A stretch of DNA of 64,000 bases from Yersinia canariae. Its GTDB lineage: Bacteria > Pseudomonadota > Gammaproteobacteria > Enterobacterales > Enterobacteriaceae. Positions 19,815-28,363 of this stretch are shown piece by piece; position 1 is the stretch's first letter, and each line of letters begins with the position of its first letter. A program made the position numbers and the translations under genes. Location of the stretch: assembly GCF_009831415.1 (NCBI RefSeq), contig NZ_CP043727.1, positions 3,410,001-3,474,000 of the forward strand, in the 5' to 3' direction. The notes beneath the pieces were generated by a model. It was not told the origin of the DNA. It was given only the letters and a program-made list of their open reading frames with translations, and searched no databases.

Positions 19815-20672
19815 TCAAAGGCGCGCGGTGACTAACACTCCACCACGCGTTCCAAATAAGATAGATATAAAGAAAATCAGACTGGCGCTCAGGACAATGG
19901 CAGGCCCGGCAGGTAATGAGGCGTAATAGGACCACAGTAACCCGACGATACTGGCGAGCATGCCTATCACCATGGCGATGCCCAATGTTTGGGGTAAGTT
20001 TTTGGCCCAAAACCGCGCACTGGCAGCGGGCAACATCATTAATCCGACTGACATCAATGTGCCCAGAATCTGAAACCCAGCCACCAGATTAAGGACGACT
20101 AATGACAGAAATAGTGCATGAACCACCATCAACCAGCGCCCCATGCTGACCCGTAAAAAAACAGGGTCAAATGACTCGACCACCAGTGCGCGATAAATGG
20201 CCGCTAACACCAACATGGAGAATGTGGTGATAACACCGACCATGGTCATTGCATCGGTATCAACTGCGAGAATAGAACCAAATAACACATGGAGCAGATC
20301 CATACTGGAACCACGTAAAGACACTAGGGTGACCCCTAAGGCTAAAGAGCCGAGATAGAAACCCGCAAAGCTGGCATCCTCTTTTAAGAGTGTTCGCCGA
20401 CTCACCCAGCCCGACATCATGGCAACCGAAAGTCCGGCAATAAAACCACCAACGCCCATTGCAATCAACGACATACCTGAAATCAAATATCCGATTGCGG
20501 CTCCCGGTAATACTGCATGTGACAGGGCATCGCCCACCAGACTCATTCGCCGTAATAACAAAAAAACCCCTAGCGGCGCTGAACTGAGTGATAGTGCCAA
20601 ACACGCCACCAATGCCCGTCGCATAAAGCCAAAATCGATGAAAGGCTCGGTAAGTAAATTAATTAATATCAT
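19815..20672 (-). CDS. Metal ABC transporter permease (ZnuB/MntB-type)
   Basis: A 285-residue ABC-3 family permease with eight or nine transmembrane helices. The family motifs SLVGDALSHAVLPGAAIGYL (residues about 43-62) and GTLMSVGLMMLPAASARFW are clear. I start at the ATG at 20672, which overlaps the ATPase stop by four bases (ATGA). The longer frame to 20750 lies wholly inside the ATPase gene. It should form the inner-membrane channel for the metal delivered by the binding protein encoded 28 bases downstream. Confidence 0.9.
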   Translation of the reverse strand: MILINLLTEPFIDFGFMRRALVACLALSLSSAPLGVFLLLRRMSLVGDALSHAVLPGAAIGYLISGMSLIAMGVGGFIAGLSVAMMSGWVSRRTLLKEDASFAGFYLGSLALGVTLVSLRGSSMDLLHVLFGSILAVDTDAMTMVGVITTFSMLVLAAIYRALVVESFDPVFLRVSMGRWLMVVHALFLSLVVLNLVAGFQILGTLMSVGLMMLPAASARFWAKNLPQTLGIAMVIGMLASIVGLLWSYYASLPAGPAIVLSASLIFFISILFGTRGGVLVTARL

Positions 20673-21406
20673 GAGGTTATGGCCATTAGTGAATCGGCCT
20701 GCACAGTCAGTGAGGAAAGTGGGCAAGATGAGTTGTGAGAGTAATGCCACTGAGCCAAGACCTGCTCAGAAGGTTGCCAGCAATAATCCTGAGGTGTCAG
20801 CCACAATGTATGCGGGAAATGCTCCGCCACCATCGACATATCGTGTAGGACGGCAATTATGGTTCGTCCTTCATTATGTAGCTGATGAATAACCTCAAGT
20901 AATAACCCGACAGTCTGGCTGTCAATGCCGGTAAAAGGCTCATCCAATAAAATCAGTTGGGCTTGTTGTACTAAAAGACGAGCAAATAGCACCCGCTGCA
21001 ATTGCCCACCAGAAAGTTCACCAACAGGTTGGCGAGCCATATCCTGCATGCCGACTGTGTTTAATGCCTGTTTGATTCGTTGCCGTGATTGATGATTAAT
21101 CCCACCGAGCAATCCGCTTTGTGGCCAGCACCCCATGGCCACAACATCTTGGACGGCGATCGGAAATTGACGATCTAATTCAGCCTGTTGAGGTAAGTAG
21201 GCCATTTGCGGGGCTCTCCCATCAGAAAAGCTGATTTGCCCAGCAACTGTTGGTTGTAAACCGGCGACCGTTTTGAGTAAAGTGGATTTACCCGCCCCAT
21301 TTGCTCCGATAATCGCAGTAAGAGAACCCGCCACGAAGCAGCCGTCAATGGGGGGCGTCAGAGCATGACCGTCATATCCAATCTCAGTATTTCTCAATTT
21401 TATCAT
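20669..21406 (-). CDS. Metal ABC transporter ATP-binding protein (ZnuC-type)
   Basis: A 245-residue ABC ATPase of the metal-uptake group. It shows Walker A GANGAGKST (about residues 34-42), a Q-loop (YLPQQAELDRQFP), the signature LSGGQLQRV and Walker B LILLDEPFTGID, then the switch histidine (AVLHD). The ATG at 21406 gives a normal N-terminus (MIKLRNTEIGY). A TTG at 21451 would add 15 residues. It is first in the operon, with a 160-base leader down from a Zur-type palindrome at 21568. Confidence 0.9.
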   Translation of the reverse strand: MIKLRNTEIGYDGHALTPPIDGCFVAGSLTAIIGANGAGKSTLLKTVAGLQPTVAGQISFSDGRAPQMAYLPQQAELDRQFPIAVQDVVAMGCWPQSGLLGGINHQSRQRIKQALNTVGMQDMARQPVGELSGGQLQRVLFARLLVQQAQLILLDEPFTGIDSQTVGLLLEVIHQLHNEGRTIIAVLHDMSMVAEHFPHTLWLTPQDYCWQPSEQVLAQWHYSHNSSCPLSSLTVQADSLMAITS

Positions 21407-21567
21407 GGCAATACATTCGCCCAATAAATCGCACACCACAGCAATACGCAAAGCAAGGCAACACCGGCAACACGCTGCAAGGAGGATAGAGAGAACAACG
21501 TCCAGTGTGGAAGTAGAGCAAACCGAGCAGAGAATTTATTCATATCAAAGAAGAATAAGTGATTTAA

Positions 21568-21585
21568 TGATATAATATAACATCA
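21568..21585. promoter_or_regulatory. Probable Zur box upstream of the metal importer operon
   Basis: On the minus strand TGTTATATTATATCA matches the Zur core TGTTATAnTATAACA at all but one informative position. It sits about 160 bases upstream of the ATPase start. With the perfect box at 18337 it brackets the locus. Confidence 0.75.
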
Positions 21586-22176
21586 CATAAACTTATTGAA
21601 TTCAAGAACACATCATGGTCTGAAATTTTTCAAAGGTAACAAGCTATGACGGGGCCACAGTACAACACAAATATTAGACGGATAAAAACCGACCACTATC
21701 GACAAACAAGCAGCACTAACATGGTTAGTTACAGTAAATGAAACTATCTTTACAGACACCTTACTGGTGAGAATGAGACTAATTTTGCTACTCTAGCCCA
21801 GCACAATTCGGTCATGCTCGCAAAAAAGTAAATTACACAATAAAAAACAAGTCATGTGGCGGCCCCTACTCTTGATCAAACCCGCATAGCATTCTAAATT
21901 AATAGAGGAATGTTGAATTAATCGTGAGTAATAGCCTTAAATACGAGAAATTCTATTTAAGAATTGTTATTTTATTGCCATACAGTGTTATTGAAAGAGC
22001 GGGTCTTAATAACCTCACTGCATGTTAACTAGCCGGTTTAGTTGATAAACCTCATTAAATTTGATTTTTTTGATTCAAATCAGGCTAATAGTCACTGAAA
22101 AACAAGTGGCATCGCATTTTTTGTAGTAATGACAGTGCATTGATGAATTAATCTTATCACCATGAGCGGACAATTA
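21586..22176. other. AT-rich non-coding stretch
   Basis: About 590 bases between the Zur-type box and the next gene. It is markedly AT-rich, with no recognisable gene. One 31-codon frame at 21646-21741 has an AAAGG nine bases upstream but no other support. It is presumably a promoter region and possibly an H-NS-bound area, which would be fitting next to the H-NS partner gene ymoA. Confidence 0.5.
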
Positions 22177-22530
22177 ATGAACAATGAAATAACTGGCGAC
22201 TTCTCCTCAGGGTGTTACCCGATTTCATTACTCAAAAATGTTATCAGGAATAATATTCGTGACATTGAAGGAAGTTTAGTTTCTGGGTTAATGTATTATT
22301 CTGAGAATGCTCGGTACACTCCCGGTTCATTAGAAATTCTTGATATTTCTGTTTTGAAAGATAACTGTTATTCAATGACTTACTGTTATGGCTGGTATAT
22401 CTTTAACCCCTGCCTGGATATCAACACTGAAGAGTCACTAACAAGTACTGTAACATTTATTGTACATCCAAAAAAAATCATCTTTGATATAATTAACAAT
22501 GACAGACCTTCAACCGCTGACGAATTGTAA
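22177..22530 (+). CDS. Hypothetical protein, unrecognised
   Basis: I do not recognise this 117-residue protein. It is soluble-looking, with no signal peptide or transmembrane segment, rich in Ile, Asn, Ser and Tyr, and acidic towards the C-terminus. Four cysteines are scattered through it (for example SSGCYPIS and FNPCLDIN). The ATG at 22177 has GCGGA six bases upstream; an in-frame ATG at 22162 lacks one. Base composition is AT-rich compared with neighbours, suggesting acquisition or weak constraint. It lies upstream of ymoB on the same strand but 159 bases away, so a shared operon is uncertain. Confidence 0.55.
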   Translation: MNNEITGDFSSGCYPISLLKNVIRNNIRDIEGSLVSGLMYYSENARYTPGSLEILDISVLKDNCYSMTYCYGWYIFNPCLDINTEESLTSTVTFIVHPKKIIFDIINNDRPSTADEL

Positions 22531-22688
22531 GATTAAGTAATAAAGTTGCGCGGTGAGCGGAGAAATGATTTATATTCATAGCAAGGCGAGTTTATTTACT
22601 TAATCGATAAGCTTCTGCATTTATATGATTACCGATCTACTCACATTGTGTTATCAACACCGAATTAAGCGTTTACGGAGGGGATGAT

Positions 22689-23057
22689 ATGGATGAGTAC
22701 TCACCTAAGCGGCATGATATTGCCCAATTGAAGTTCCTGTGTGAGAGTTTGTATGATGAAGGCATTGCTACCCTTGGTGATAGCCACCACGGCTGGGTAA
22801 ATGACCCAACTTCTGCCGTAAACCTACAACTCAATGATTTGATCGAGCATATAGCTTCATTTGTGATGAGTTTTAAAATAAAATACCCAGATGGCGGTGA
22901 CCTTTCGGAGTTAGTGGAAGAATATTTAGACGATACATATACTCTGTTTAGTAGTTACGGGATCAATGATCCTGAATTGCGGCGCTGGCAAAAAACTAAA
23001 GAGCGCTTATTCAGACTTTTCTCAGGAGAATACATCTGTACCCTGATGAAAACTTAA
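22689..23057 (+). CDS. ymoB: YmoB / TomB, Hha-family antitoxin-like partner
   Basis: A 122-residue acidic protein of the TomB (YbaJ) family: MDEYSPKRHDIAQLKFLCESLYDEG, DSHHGWVNDPTSAVNLQLNDLIEHIA and a C-terminal RLFSGEYICTL. In E. coli TomB counteracts Hha toxicity and affects biofilm formation and conjugation. In Yersinia the homolog is YmoB, upstream of ymoA. The ribosome site GGAGGGGA precedes the ATG. It is 46 bases upstream of ymoA and probably cotranscribed with it. Confidence 0.95.
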   Translation: MDEYSPKRHDIAQLKFLCESLYDEGIATLGDSHHGWVNDPTSAVNLQLNDLIEHIASFVMSFKIKYPDGGDLSELVEEYLDDTYTLFSSYGINDPELRRWQKTKERLFRLFSGEYICTLMKT

Positions 23058-23103
23058 GGGATAGTTTCCCTATATTATTTTTATATTGAGAAGAAAAATC
23101 ACC

Positions 23104-23307
23104 ATGACAAAAACTGACTACCTGATGCGTTTAAGAAAATGTACGACTATTGATACATTGGAACGTGTAATTGAAAAAAATAAGTATGAACTTTCAGATG
23201 ATGAGTTGGAATTGTTTTACTCAGCAGCAGACCATCGCTTAGCTGAACTCACAATGAATAAACTTTATGATAAAATTCCACCTACTGTTTGGCAACATGT
23301 GAAATAG
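23104..23307 (+). CDS. ymoA: YmoA, Hha-family expression modulator
   Basis: YmoA binds H-NS and alters repression of thermoregulated virulence genes in Yersinia; it is degraded by Lon and ClpXP, both also encoded in this window. The 67-residue protein ([20 protein letters not shown] at the start, PPTVWQHVK at the end) is the standard length. I recognise it as YmoA rather than a generic Hha. The ATG at 23104 is preceded by GAGAAGAAAA. An in-frame start at 23086 is unneeded. Confidence 0.97.
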   Translation: MTKTDYLMRLRKCTTIDTLERVIEKNKYELSDDELELFYSAADHRLAELTMNKLYDKIPPTVWQHVK

Positions 23308-23724
23308 TCTGCTTAACGCTGGTTAAGACACACAACGTTGAGCCGGTAATTGTTATCGGCTTCAATGCAGCAAGCGGATCGTAAGTGTTTAATTTTAGAT
23401 AAACGTCTTGATAGAACCCAGTGAAGTACGGTATTGAAGGTTATCTCCAATCCCGCGTTATTGCATGCCTGTGTCTGGATGAAGCCCTGTAAGTTATCAA
23501 GGTATTTATGGGATGCTGTGCTTTGGCGCTATTTTTATTTATTAGCTCCCACCTGAATACTAATAATTTAGAGATATTATTAATTATTTGCTAAAACAAA
23601 ATGCAAATAGAAAATCCCACCGGCAAATAAATAAGAAAAATCTCATATCATTATTTAGCGGTGTGCTTTGTGCGCTTATTGGGAAGTTGTGTTCGTCTGA
23701 CAGAGAGAAAGTCATCAGTAGAAA

Positions 23725-23838
23725 TGGTGGAGGCCCTGCCAGCTACATCCCGGCACACACCTCGCCTGCTGCGGCTGCTTCCTTCCGGATCTGACCGAGT
23801 TCACAAGTTAGTGTTGCGGGAGAACCAACAGGGCCTCC
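23725..23838 (-). ncRNA. ffs: 4.5S RNA (bacterial SRP RNA)
   Basis: The minus strand carries the 4.5S RNA, 114 bases as in E. coli. The 5' end GGAGGCCCTGTTGGTTCTCC pairs with the 3' end GGCAGGGCCTCCACC. The highly conserved Ffh-binding domain appears as GGTCAGATCCGGAAGGAAGC in the middle. A TATAAG lies about 18 bases before the mature 5' end, allowing a short leader for RNase P processing. The + strand frames over it are not genes. The flanks 23308-23724 and 23839-24149 show nothing else I can name. Confidence 0.97.
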
Positions 23839-24149
23839 ATTGACGTTGACGGCTCCTTATACTCTGGAGCGGTGGGCATTATCGACCATGGACCTCGAAA
23901 TAGCAAGACAACACGCGCTAACCGGTGGTTTCTTGCCCAGTTTGCCGACCCGTTAGGATTAAATCTCTTTTATTCTGGTAAAAAATGCACCGATGATGCT
24001 ATTTATTCTACTCATTCTATTTATTTAAATTACACGGTGGGCGTCGACAAACCCTATCGACTCAATAGATGCCAAGGTAACAAAAGAGATCTGGCGGGGG
24101 GTAAATTGGTCGGGAGTGAGAGTGGCAGATACCCAGTGATCTGGAAGAT

Positions 24150-24183
24150 AACAGATAGAAAAATAACAGATAGAAAAATAACA
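24150..24183. repeat. 15-bp tandem repeat before ybaZ
   Basis: Two perfect copies of aacagatagaaaaat (24150-24164, 24165-24179) plus the first four bases of a third. It ends about a dozen bases before the ybaZ start, so copy number could change spacing of its promoter or ribosome site. Confidence 0.88.
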
Positions 24184-24194
24184 AAGAGGACGCC

Positions 24195-24584
24195 GTGATA
24201 TCACCCAAAACTGAGCGACAAAACCTGGATGAAGCAGATGCCCCAGATAACACGCCAGAGCCAAACGACCCACAGATAATCGACAGCTTTCGCCAGCGAG
24301 TATTTCACGTCGTGGCAGCGATTCCTTATGGGCGCGTGACCACCTATGGTGATATTGCCCGGCTAATAGGCTCCCCCAGAGCTGCTCGTCAAGTTGGCGG
24401 TGTTCTGAAACGTTTACCCGAAGGGTCTGCATTACCGTGGTATCGAGTGATTAATCGCCATGGCGAAATATCGTTAATAGGAGAGGATTATCTCAGGCAG
24501 AAAAATGCATTATTAGCGGAAGGTATCGAAATTAGCCCAGCCGGGCGCATTGACTTACAGCAATATCGCTGGCAATACAGCTAG
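24195..24584 (+). CDS. atl: Alkyltransferase-like protein Atl (YbaZ)
   Basis: A 129-residue MGMT-like protein. The active-site PCHRV of O6-alkylguanine methyltransferases is replaced by PWYRV (residues about 88-92), so Trp stands in for the acceptor cysteine. Such Atl proteins bind O6-alkylguanine and hand it to nucleotide excision repair. The helix-turn-helix GRVTTYGDIARLIGSPRAARQVGGVL is typical. It starts at a GTG (24195) after AGAGGA. The N-terminal 25 residues are acidic and not conserved, so a later start is possible. It is convergent with ybaY. Confidence 0.88.
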   Translation: MISPKTERQNLDEADAPDNTPEPNDPQIIDSFRQRVFHVVAAIPYGRVTTYGDIARLIGSPRAARQVGGVLKRLPEGSALPWYRVINRHGEISLIGEDYLRQKNALLAEGIEISPAGRIDLQQYRWQYS

Positions 24585-24634
24585 CTTCAGCGCCACAGAG
24601 CAACACTCTGTAGCGCATAAAGCCGCTCAAAAAG

Positions 24635-25165
24635 TTACTGTATCGTCCCAGTACCTGTCATTGTGGCGGTGGGCGCGGTTTCAATGGCAACAGAAGTAAC
24701 CGGAATCAACAGCAGATTAGCCTGAGTACCATTACCATTATTAATCACTTCCTGAATGGTGTCTGTGATAAACAATAACTGCCCATTATGGGTAATTGCC
24801 GCGCTCACGATTATACGCGCATTGGGCTGAATTTCTGCTGGGTTAAACGGCAAGGCAAAACTAAAGGGTGCTTGCTTACCTTCGGTTCGAATCGCTTTCT
24901 GAGCAATAACCCGTGTTGGAGCATCAGCCAGTGAGGCGTCCGACAGCGTCACCGTGACGACAGCATCAGGTGGCAATGCAATGCGCTCACGGATATTCAC
25001 GGTCCCCTGTACGGCAGGTTGCGCAATAGGTGCTGCCGCAGTCGTTGTTCCACCTGGCGCCGGAACAGGAACATCAGCCCCTTTATGAGCACAGCCGGCC
25101 AAACTGACGACCAATGCTGCCCCACCCGCTATCTGCCAGAATTTTATTGATTGCCAAGGTTTCAT
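24635..25165 (-). CDS. ybaY: YbaY family lipoprotein
   Basis: A 176-residue outer- or inner-membrane lipoprotein with a clear type II signal (VSLAGC, lipidated C25). A Pro/Ala/Thr-rich linker (about 33-52) precedes a YbaY-type beta domain (ERIALPPDAVVTVTLSDASLAD...). The family is of unknown function. ATG at 25165 has AAGGAG nine bases upstream. The upstream in-frame GTG at 25174 overlaps that ribosome site and is rejected. Conserved neighbour of tesB. Confidence 0.92.
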   Translation of the reverse strand: MKPWQSIKFWQIAGGAALVVSLAGCAHKGADVPVPAPGGTTTAAAPIAQPAVQGTVNIRERIALPPDAVVTVTLSDASLADAPTRVIAQKAIRTEGKQAPFSFALPFNPAEIQPNARIIVSAAITHNGQLLFITDTIQEVINNGNGTQANLLLIPVTSVAIETAPTATMTGTGTIQ

Positions 25166-25422
25166 AGGTCGCACTCCTTCTTATTATTAAGATGCGAGCT
25201 ATTCACAAAAAAGCTCGCGTTTAATAAGTGGCTTCAACCACCTAGCAAGCTAATTATAGCACAATCTGCTATTACCTGCCGATTCCCTCCTGATTCAGCC
25301 ATTTATCAGACGATTCCTTATAAGATAACTTTCAACTGAATGAGCGTTTCACAGCAATATATTGACGACCACCCGATGGATTCAGCACACTGTGCATGAA
25401 CTCAATCATCAGGGGCCACAAC

Positions 25423-26283
25423 ATGAGCCAGGCATTAGAGAAATTGCTCGATCTACTCGATCTGGAAAAAATTGAAGAAGGGATTTTCCGTGGCCAAAGT
25501 GAAGATCTGGGCTTGCGCCAAGTATTTGGTGGCCAGGTTGTTGGTCAGGCAATTTATGCGGCAAAACAAACTGTACCCACGGATCGGGCCGTCCATTCAT
25601 TTCACAGCTATTTTTTACGCCCAGGGGACAGCAGCAAACCCATTATTTATGACGTAGAAACATTACGTGATGGCAACAGTTTCAGCGCGCGTCGGGTCAG
25701 TGCGATTCAGAATGGTAAACCTATCTTCTATATGACGGCGTCATTCCAGAGCCTGGAAGAAGGCTTTGAACACCAAAATACCATGCCGGATGTTCCCGCG
25801 CCGGAAGGACTCATGTCTGAAACGGATATTGCCCGCCAATTTGCCCATTTGATCCCCGAAAAAGTCAGGGATAAGTTTATCGGCCATCAGCCCATTGAAA
25901 TGCGCCCGGTGAAATTTCACAATCCACTGCAAGGCGCGAAAGCCGAACCTAACCGCTACGTCTGGTTCCGCGCCAATGGCGAAATGCCGGATGACTTGCG
26001 GGTTCACCAGTATTTGCTGGGTTATGCATCTGATTTTAACTTCCTGCCGACGGCCTTACAGCCGCACGGTATTGGTTTCCTTGAACCGGGAGTGCAAATC
26101 GCCACAATCGATCATTCCATGTGGTTCCACCGCCCATTCCGTCTCGATGACTGGCTGCTGTATGCCGTAGAAAGCACATCAGCTTCAGGGGCTCGCGGCT
26201 TTGTTCGCGGCCAAATCTATAACCGCGAAGGGGTCTTGGTTGCCTCTACGGTGCAAGAAGGTGTTATTCGTTTGCATCGGTAA
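25423..26283 (+). CDS. tesB: Acyl-CoA thioesterase II
   Basis: TesB hydrolyses medium- and long-chain acyl-CoAs to free acids and CoA in the cytoplasm. The 286-residue protein has the double hot-dog fold and matches E. coli TesB in length and nearly throughout: [20 protein letters not shown], then [32 protein letters not shown] and the C-terminal [12 protein letters not shown] and [12 protein letters not shown] at 25423 matches the family (MSQALEKLL). The extension to 25396 is unneeded. Convergent with amtB across a hairpin. Confidence 0.97.
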   Translation: MSQALEKLLDLLDLEKIEEGIFRGQSEDLGLRQVFGGQVVGQAIYAAKQTVPTDRAVHSFHSYFLRPGDSSKPIIYDVETLRDGNSFSARRVSAIQNGKPIFYMTASFQSLEEGFEHQNTMPDVPAPEGLMSETDIARQFAHLIPEKVRDKFIGHQPIEMRPVKFHNPLQGAKAEPNRYVWFRANGEMPDDLRVHQYLLGYASDFNFLPTALQPHGIGFLEPGVQIATIDHSMWFHRPFRLDDWLLYAVESTSASGARGFVRGQIYNREGVLVASTVQEGVIRLHR

Positions 26284-26295
26284 TGACCAAAATAT

Positions 26296-26320
26296 AAGGG
26301 GCGATGTTTCCATCGCCCCT
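26296..26320. terminator. Terminator between tesB and amtB
   Basis: AGGGGCGATG-TTTC-CATCGCCCCT between convergent genes, with A-rich DNA on the left (U-tract for the amtB strand). Probably serves both. Confidence 0.8.
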
Positions 26321-26379
26321 GTTGCTACCATCATTATTATTTATTTTACTGCCAGTGATAACTTATTGGCATTCTTAAC

Positions 26380-27672
26380 TTACTGATTGTATGCATTTTC
26401 GCCGTGGCTGTTAACATCCAGACCTTCGCGTTCTTGTTCTTCCGGTACCCGCAGGCCAACCACCAGGTCAGCAATTTTGTAGGCAACGAAAGCAACAACA
26501 CCAGACCAGACCAAACAGACACCGACACTAAACAACTGCACCCCGACCTGATGGCCCATGGTGACGCCAGCCGCGTAACCTGTACCGCCCAGAGAAGCGG
26601 AGGTAAAGACGCCGGTCAGAATACACCCGACAATCCCGCATACGCCGTGGACACCAAACACATCACAGGTATCATCCACTCGCAGCCATTTTTTCAGCAG
26701 CACCACACCCCACAAACCGGCAACACCACCAACCAAACCGATAATCAGCGCGCCCCCGACACCCACAGTACCGGCTGCTGGTGTAATCGCGACCAAACCG
26801 GCGATACACCCTGAACACGCACCTAACAGTGATGGTTTGCCGCGTAAAATCCACTCAGCAAATACCCAAGAAAGAATGGCTCCTGCTGTCGCAACAACTG
26901 TGTTCAAGAAAGCAAGTGCAGCAATTTCGTTAGCGGCGCTGGCTGAACCCGCATTGAAACCAAACCAGCCGATGTACAAAATTGCGGTACCGGTGAACAC
27001 CATCGGTAAGTTGTGCGGTTTGAAAGCTTCTTTACCAAAACCGGCACGTTTGCCCAGCAAGTAGGCCCCAACCAAACCGGCAGTCGCGGCGTTAATATGC
27101 ACCACAGTACCACCAGCAAAGTCTAGTGCGCCGTCCATTGCCAGGAAGCCGCCGCCCCATACCATGTGCGCCATCGGCAGATATGAGAAGGTAAACCACA
27201 GCACGGCAAAAATAAGCACGGCGGAGAAGCGGATACGTTCAGCAAATGAACCCACGACCAGAGCGACGGTGATGCAGGCGAATGAGGCCTGGAACACCAC
27301 ATGGATATATTGATAGAACGTGCCACTCAAGCTAGTCAAACCGATGCCTTTGAGCATCGCCATGTCGAAGTTACCGAAGAATGCGTTACCGGCACTGAAC
27401 GCCAGGCTGTAACCGTACAAAATCCACAGCACACAAATCAGGGCAAAGCTCACCATAACCTGGGTCATCATCGACAATACGTTTTTGGAACGCAGCAGGC
27501 CGCCGTAGAACAGGGCAATACCGGGTACCGTCATAAACAGCACCAAAGCGGTGCAAATCATCATAAAGGCATTATCGGCTTTGTCAGCTACAGCGGGTGC
27601 TGCGGCCATTGCCAAAGAGGGCAGCATTGCTACCGAACTTAGGCCCAACACGGATAAAAGTTTTTTCATCAT
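26380..27672 (-). CDS. amtB: Ammonium transporter AmtB
   Basis: AmtB is a trimeric inner-membrane channel for ammonium, gated by GlnK. The 430-residue protein has a signal peptide (cleavage near AMAAAPAV, about residue 23) and eleven transmembrane helices. The core motifs are DFAGGTVVHINAA (with the pore histidine), PHNLPMVFTG, GWFGFNAGSA and DVFGVHGVCGIVG. The C-terminal tail EEQEREGLDVNSHGENAY is the GlnK-contact region. I start at 27672 (ATG after GGGATGGG); a GTG at 27690 is an alternative. It follows glnK by 36 bases in one NtrC-controlled operon. Confidence 0.97.
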   Translation of the reverse strand: MMKKLLSVLGLSSVAMLPSLAMAAAPAVADKADNAFMMICTALVLFMTVPGIALFYGGLLRSKNVLSMMTQVMVSFALICVLWILYGYSLAFSAGNAFFGNFDMAMLKGIGLTSLSGTFYQYIHVVFQASFACITVALVVGSFAERIRFSAVLIFAVLWFTFSYLPMAHMVWGGGFLAMDGALDFAGGTVVHINAATAGLVGAYLLGKRAGFGKEAFKPHNLPMVFTGTAILYIGWFGFNAGSASAANEIAALAFLNTVVATAGAILSWVFAEWILRGKPSLLGACSGCIAGLVAITPAAGTVGVGGALIIGLVGGVAGLWGVVLLKKWLRVDDTCDVFGVHGVCGIVGCILTGVFTSASLGGTGYAAGVTMGHQVGVQLFSVGVCLVWSGVVAFVAYKIADLVVGLRVPEEQEREGLDVNSHGENAYNQ

Positions 27673-27708
27673 CAACCCATCCCTATTCACTAAATTTGAG
27701 CCTGCAAA

Positions 27709-28047
27709 TTACAGTGCTGCTTCGTCTGTTTCGCCGGTACGAATGCGAATAACACGTTGCAATTCAGCAACGAAAATTTTGCCATCACCAATTTTTCCGG
27801 TATAAGCGGCCTTGCTGATCACATCAATCACTTCATCCAATTGATCATCAGCAATAGCGATATCAATCTTCACTTTAGGTAAGAAATTGACACTGTATTC
27901 CGCTCCCCGATAGAGTTCTGCATGCCCTTTCTGGCGACCAAATCCTTTTACTTCGGTGACGGTCAGCCCCTGAATACCTACAGAGGACAAGGCTTCACGC
28001 ACATCCTCCAACTTAAATGGTTTAATCACCACGGTAACCAGCTTCAT
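27709..28047 (-). CDS. glnK: Nitrogen regulatory PII protein GlnK
   Basis: GlnK is a PII signal protein that blocks AmtB when nitrogen is plentiful and is uridylylated by GlnD when it is scarce. The 112-residue protein carries the uridylylation site Y51 in the T-loop (YRGAEYSVNFLPK) and the PII C-terminal signature TGKIGDGKIFV. It is first in the glnK-amtB operon. The 316-base upstream region holds a sigma-54 promoter and NtrC-type sites (separate entries). Confidence 0.98.
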   Translation of the reverse strand: MKLVTVVIKPFKLEDVREALSSVGIQGLTVTEVKGFGRQKGHAELYRGAEYSVNFLPKVKIDIAIADDQLDEVIDVISKAAYTGKIGDGKIFVAELQRVIRIRTGETDEAAL

Positions 28048-28135
28048 ATTTGCCCCTTCTCGATTTAAGTCGAATGCATGTCTGCCACGAAATACTTATC
28101 TTCCACAAGACACTTACCTTTCTCTCAACAAGAGA

Positions 28136-28151
28136 AGCAAAGGCTATGCCA
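28136..28151 (-). promoter_or_regulatory. Sigma-54 promoter of glnK-amtB
   Basis: On the minus strand TGGCAT-N5-TTGCT fits the -24/-12 consensus (TGGCAC-N5-TTGCW) with correct spacing. It lies about 90 bases before the glnK start. Confidence 0.88.
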
Positions 28152-28209
28152 TAAATAATATTTGCGAGAATTTAGTATCGAAAAGGCGAATTAAGGGCGA
28201 TGGAGATGC

Positions 28210-28225
28210 GCACCCCAGAGGGTGC
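28210..28225. promoter_or_regulatory. NtrC-like site, proximal
   Basis: The palindrome GCACC-N6-GGTGC resembles the NtrC enhancer (GCACC-N5-GGTGC) but is one base longer in the spacer. It is about 60 bases upstream of the sigma-54 promoter. Confidence 0.55.
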
Positions 28226-28257
28226 ATGGCGGGATAATTAAGATTGAATAGTTTTTG

Positions 28258-28274
28258 TGCACTAAATTAGTGCG
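28258..28274. promoter_or_regulatory. NtrC-like site, distal
   Basis: TGCACT-N5-AGTGCG is a near-perfect 17-bp NtrC-type palindrome (TGCACY-N5-RGTGCA), about 107 bases upstream of the sigma-54 promoter, a normal enhancer distance. Confidence 0.75.
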
Positions 28275-28363
28275 AGGCATGTCACAAAAGTGCACAGAGA
28301 CGTTTCTGCGCGATGGCTTTGCCTGATTATGGTGCGGGGCCGTGTGGCCCCACAGACAGCCCT

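Noticed and set aside
23336..23362. Stem AGCCGGTAA/TTATCGGCT after ymoA as a terminator
   Set aside because: It includes a wobble pair and lacks a U-tract, so termination is not supported.
23588..23843. Plus-strand frames over the ffs region
   Set aside because: They run through the 4.5S RNA gene, which is on the minus strand and accounts for the conservation.
28333..28354. GC-rich stem after mdlB as a terminator
   Set aside because: A stem GGGGCC/GGCCCC exists but no U-tract follows on the mdlB strand.
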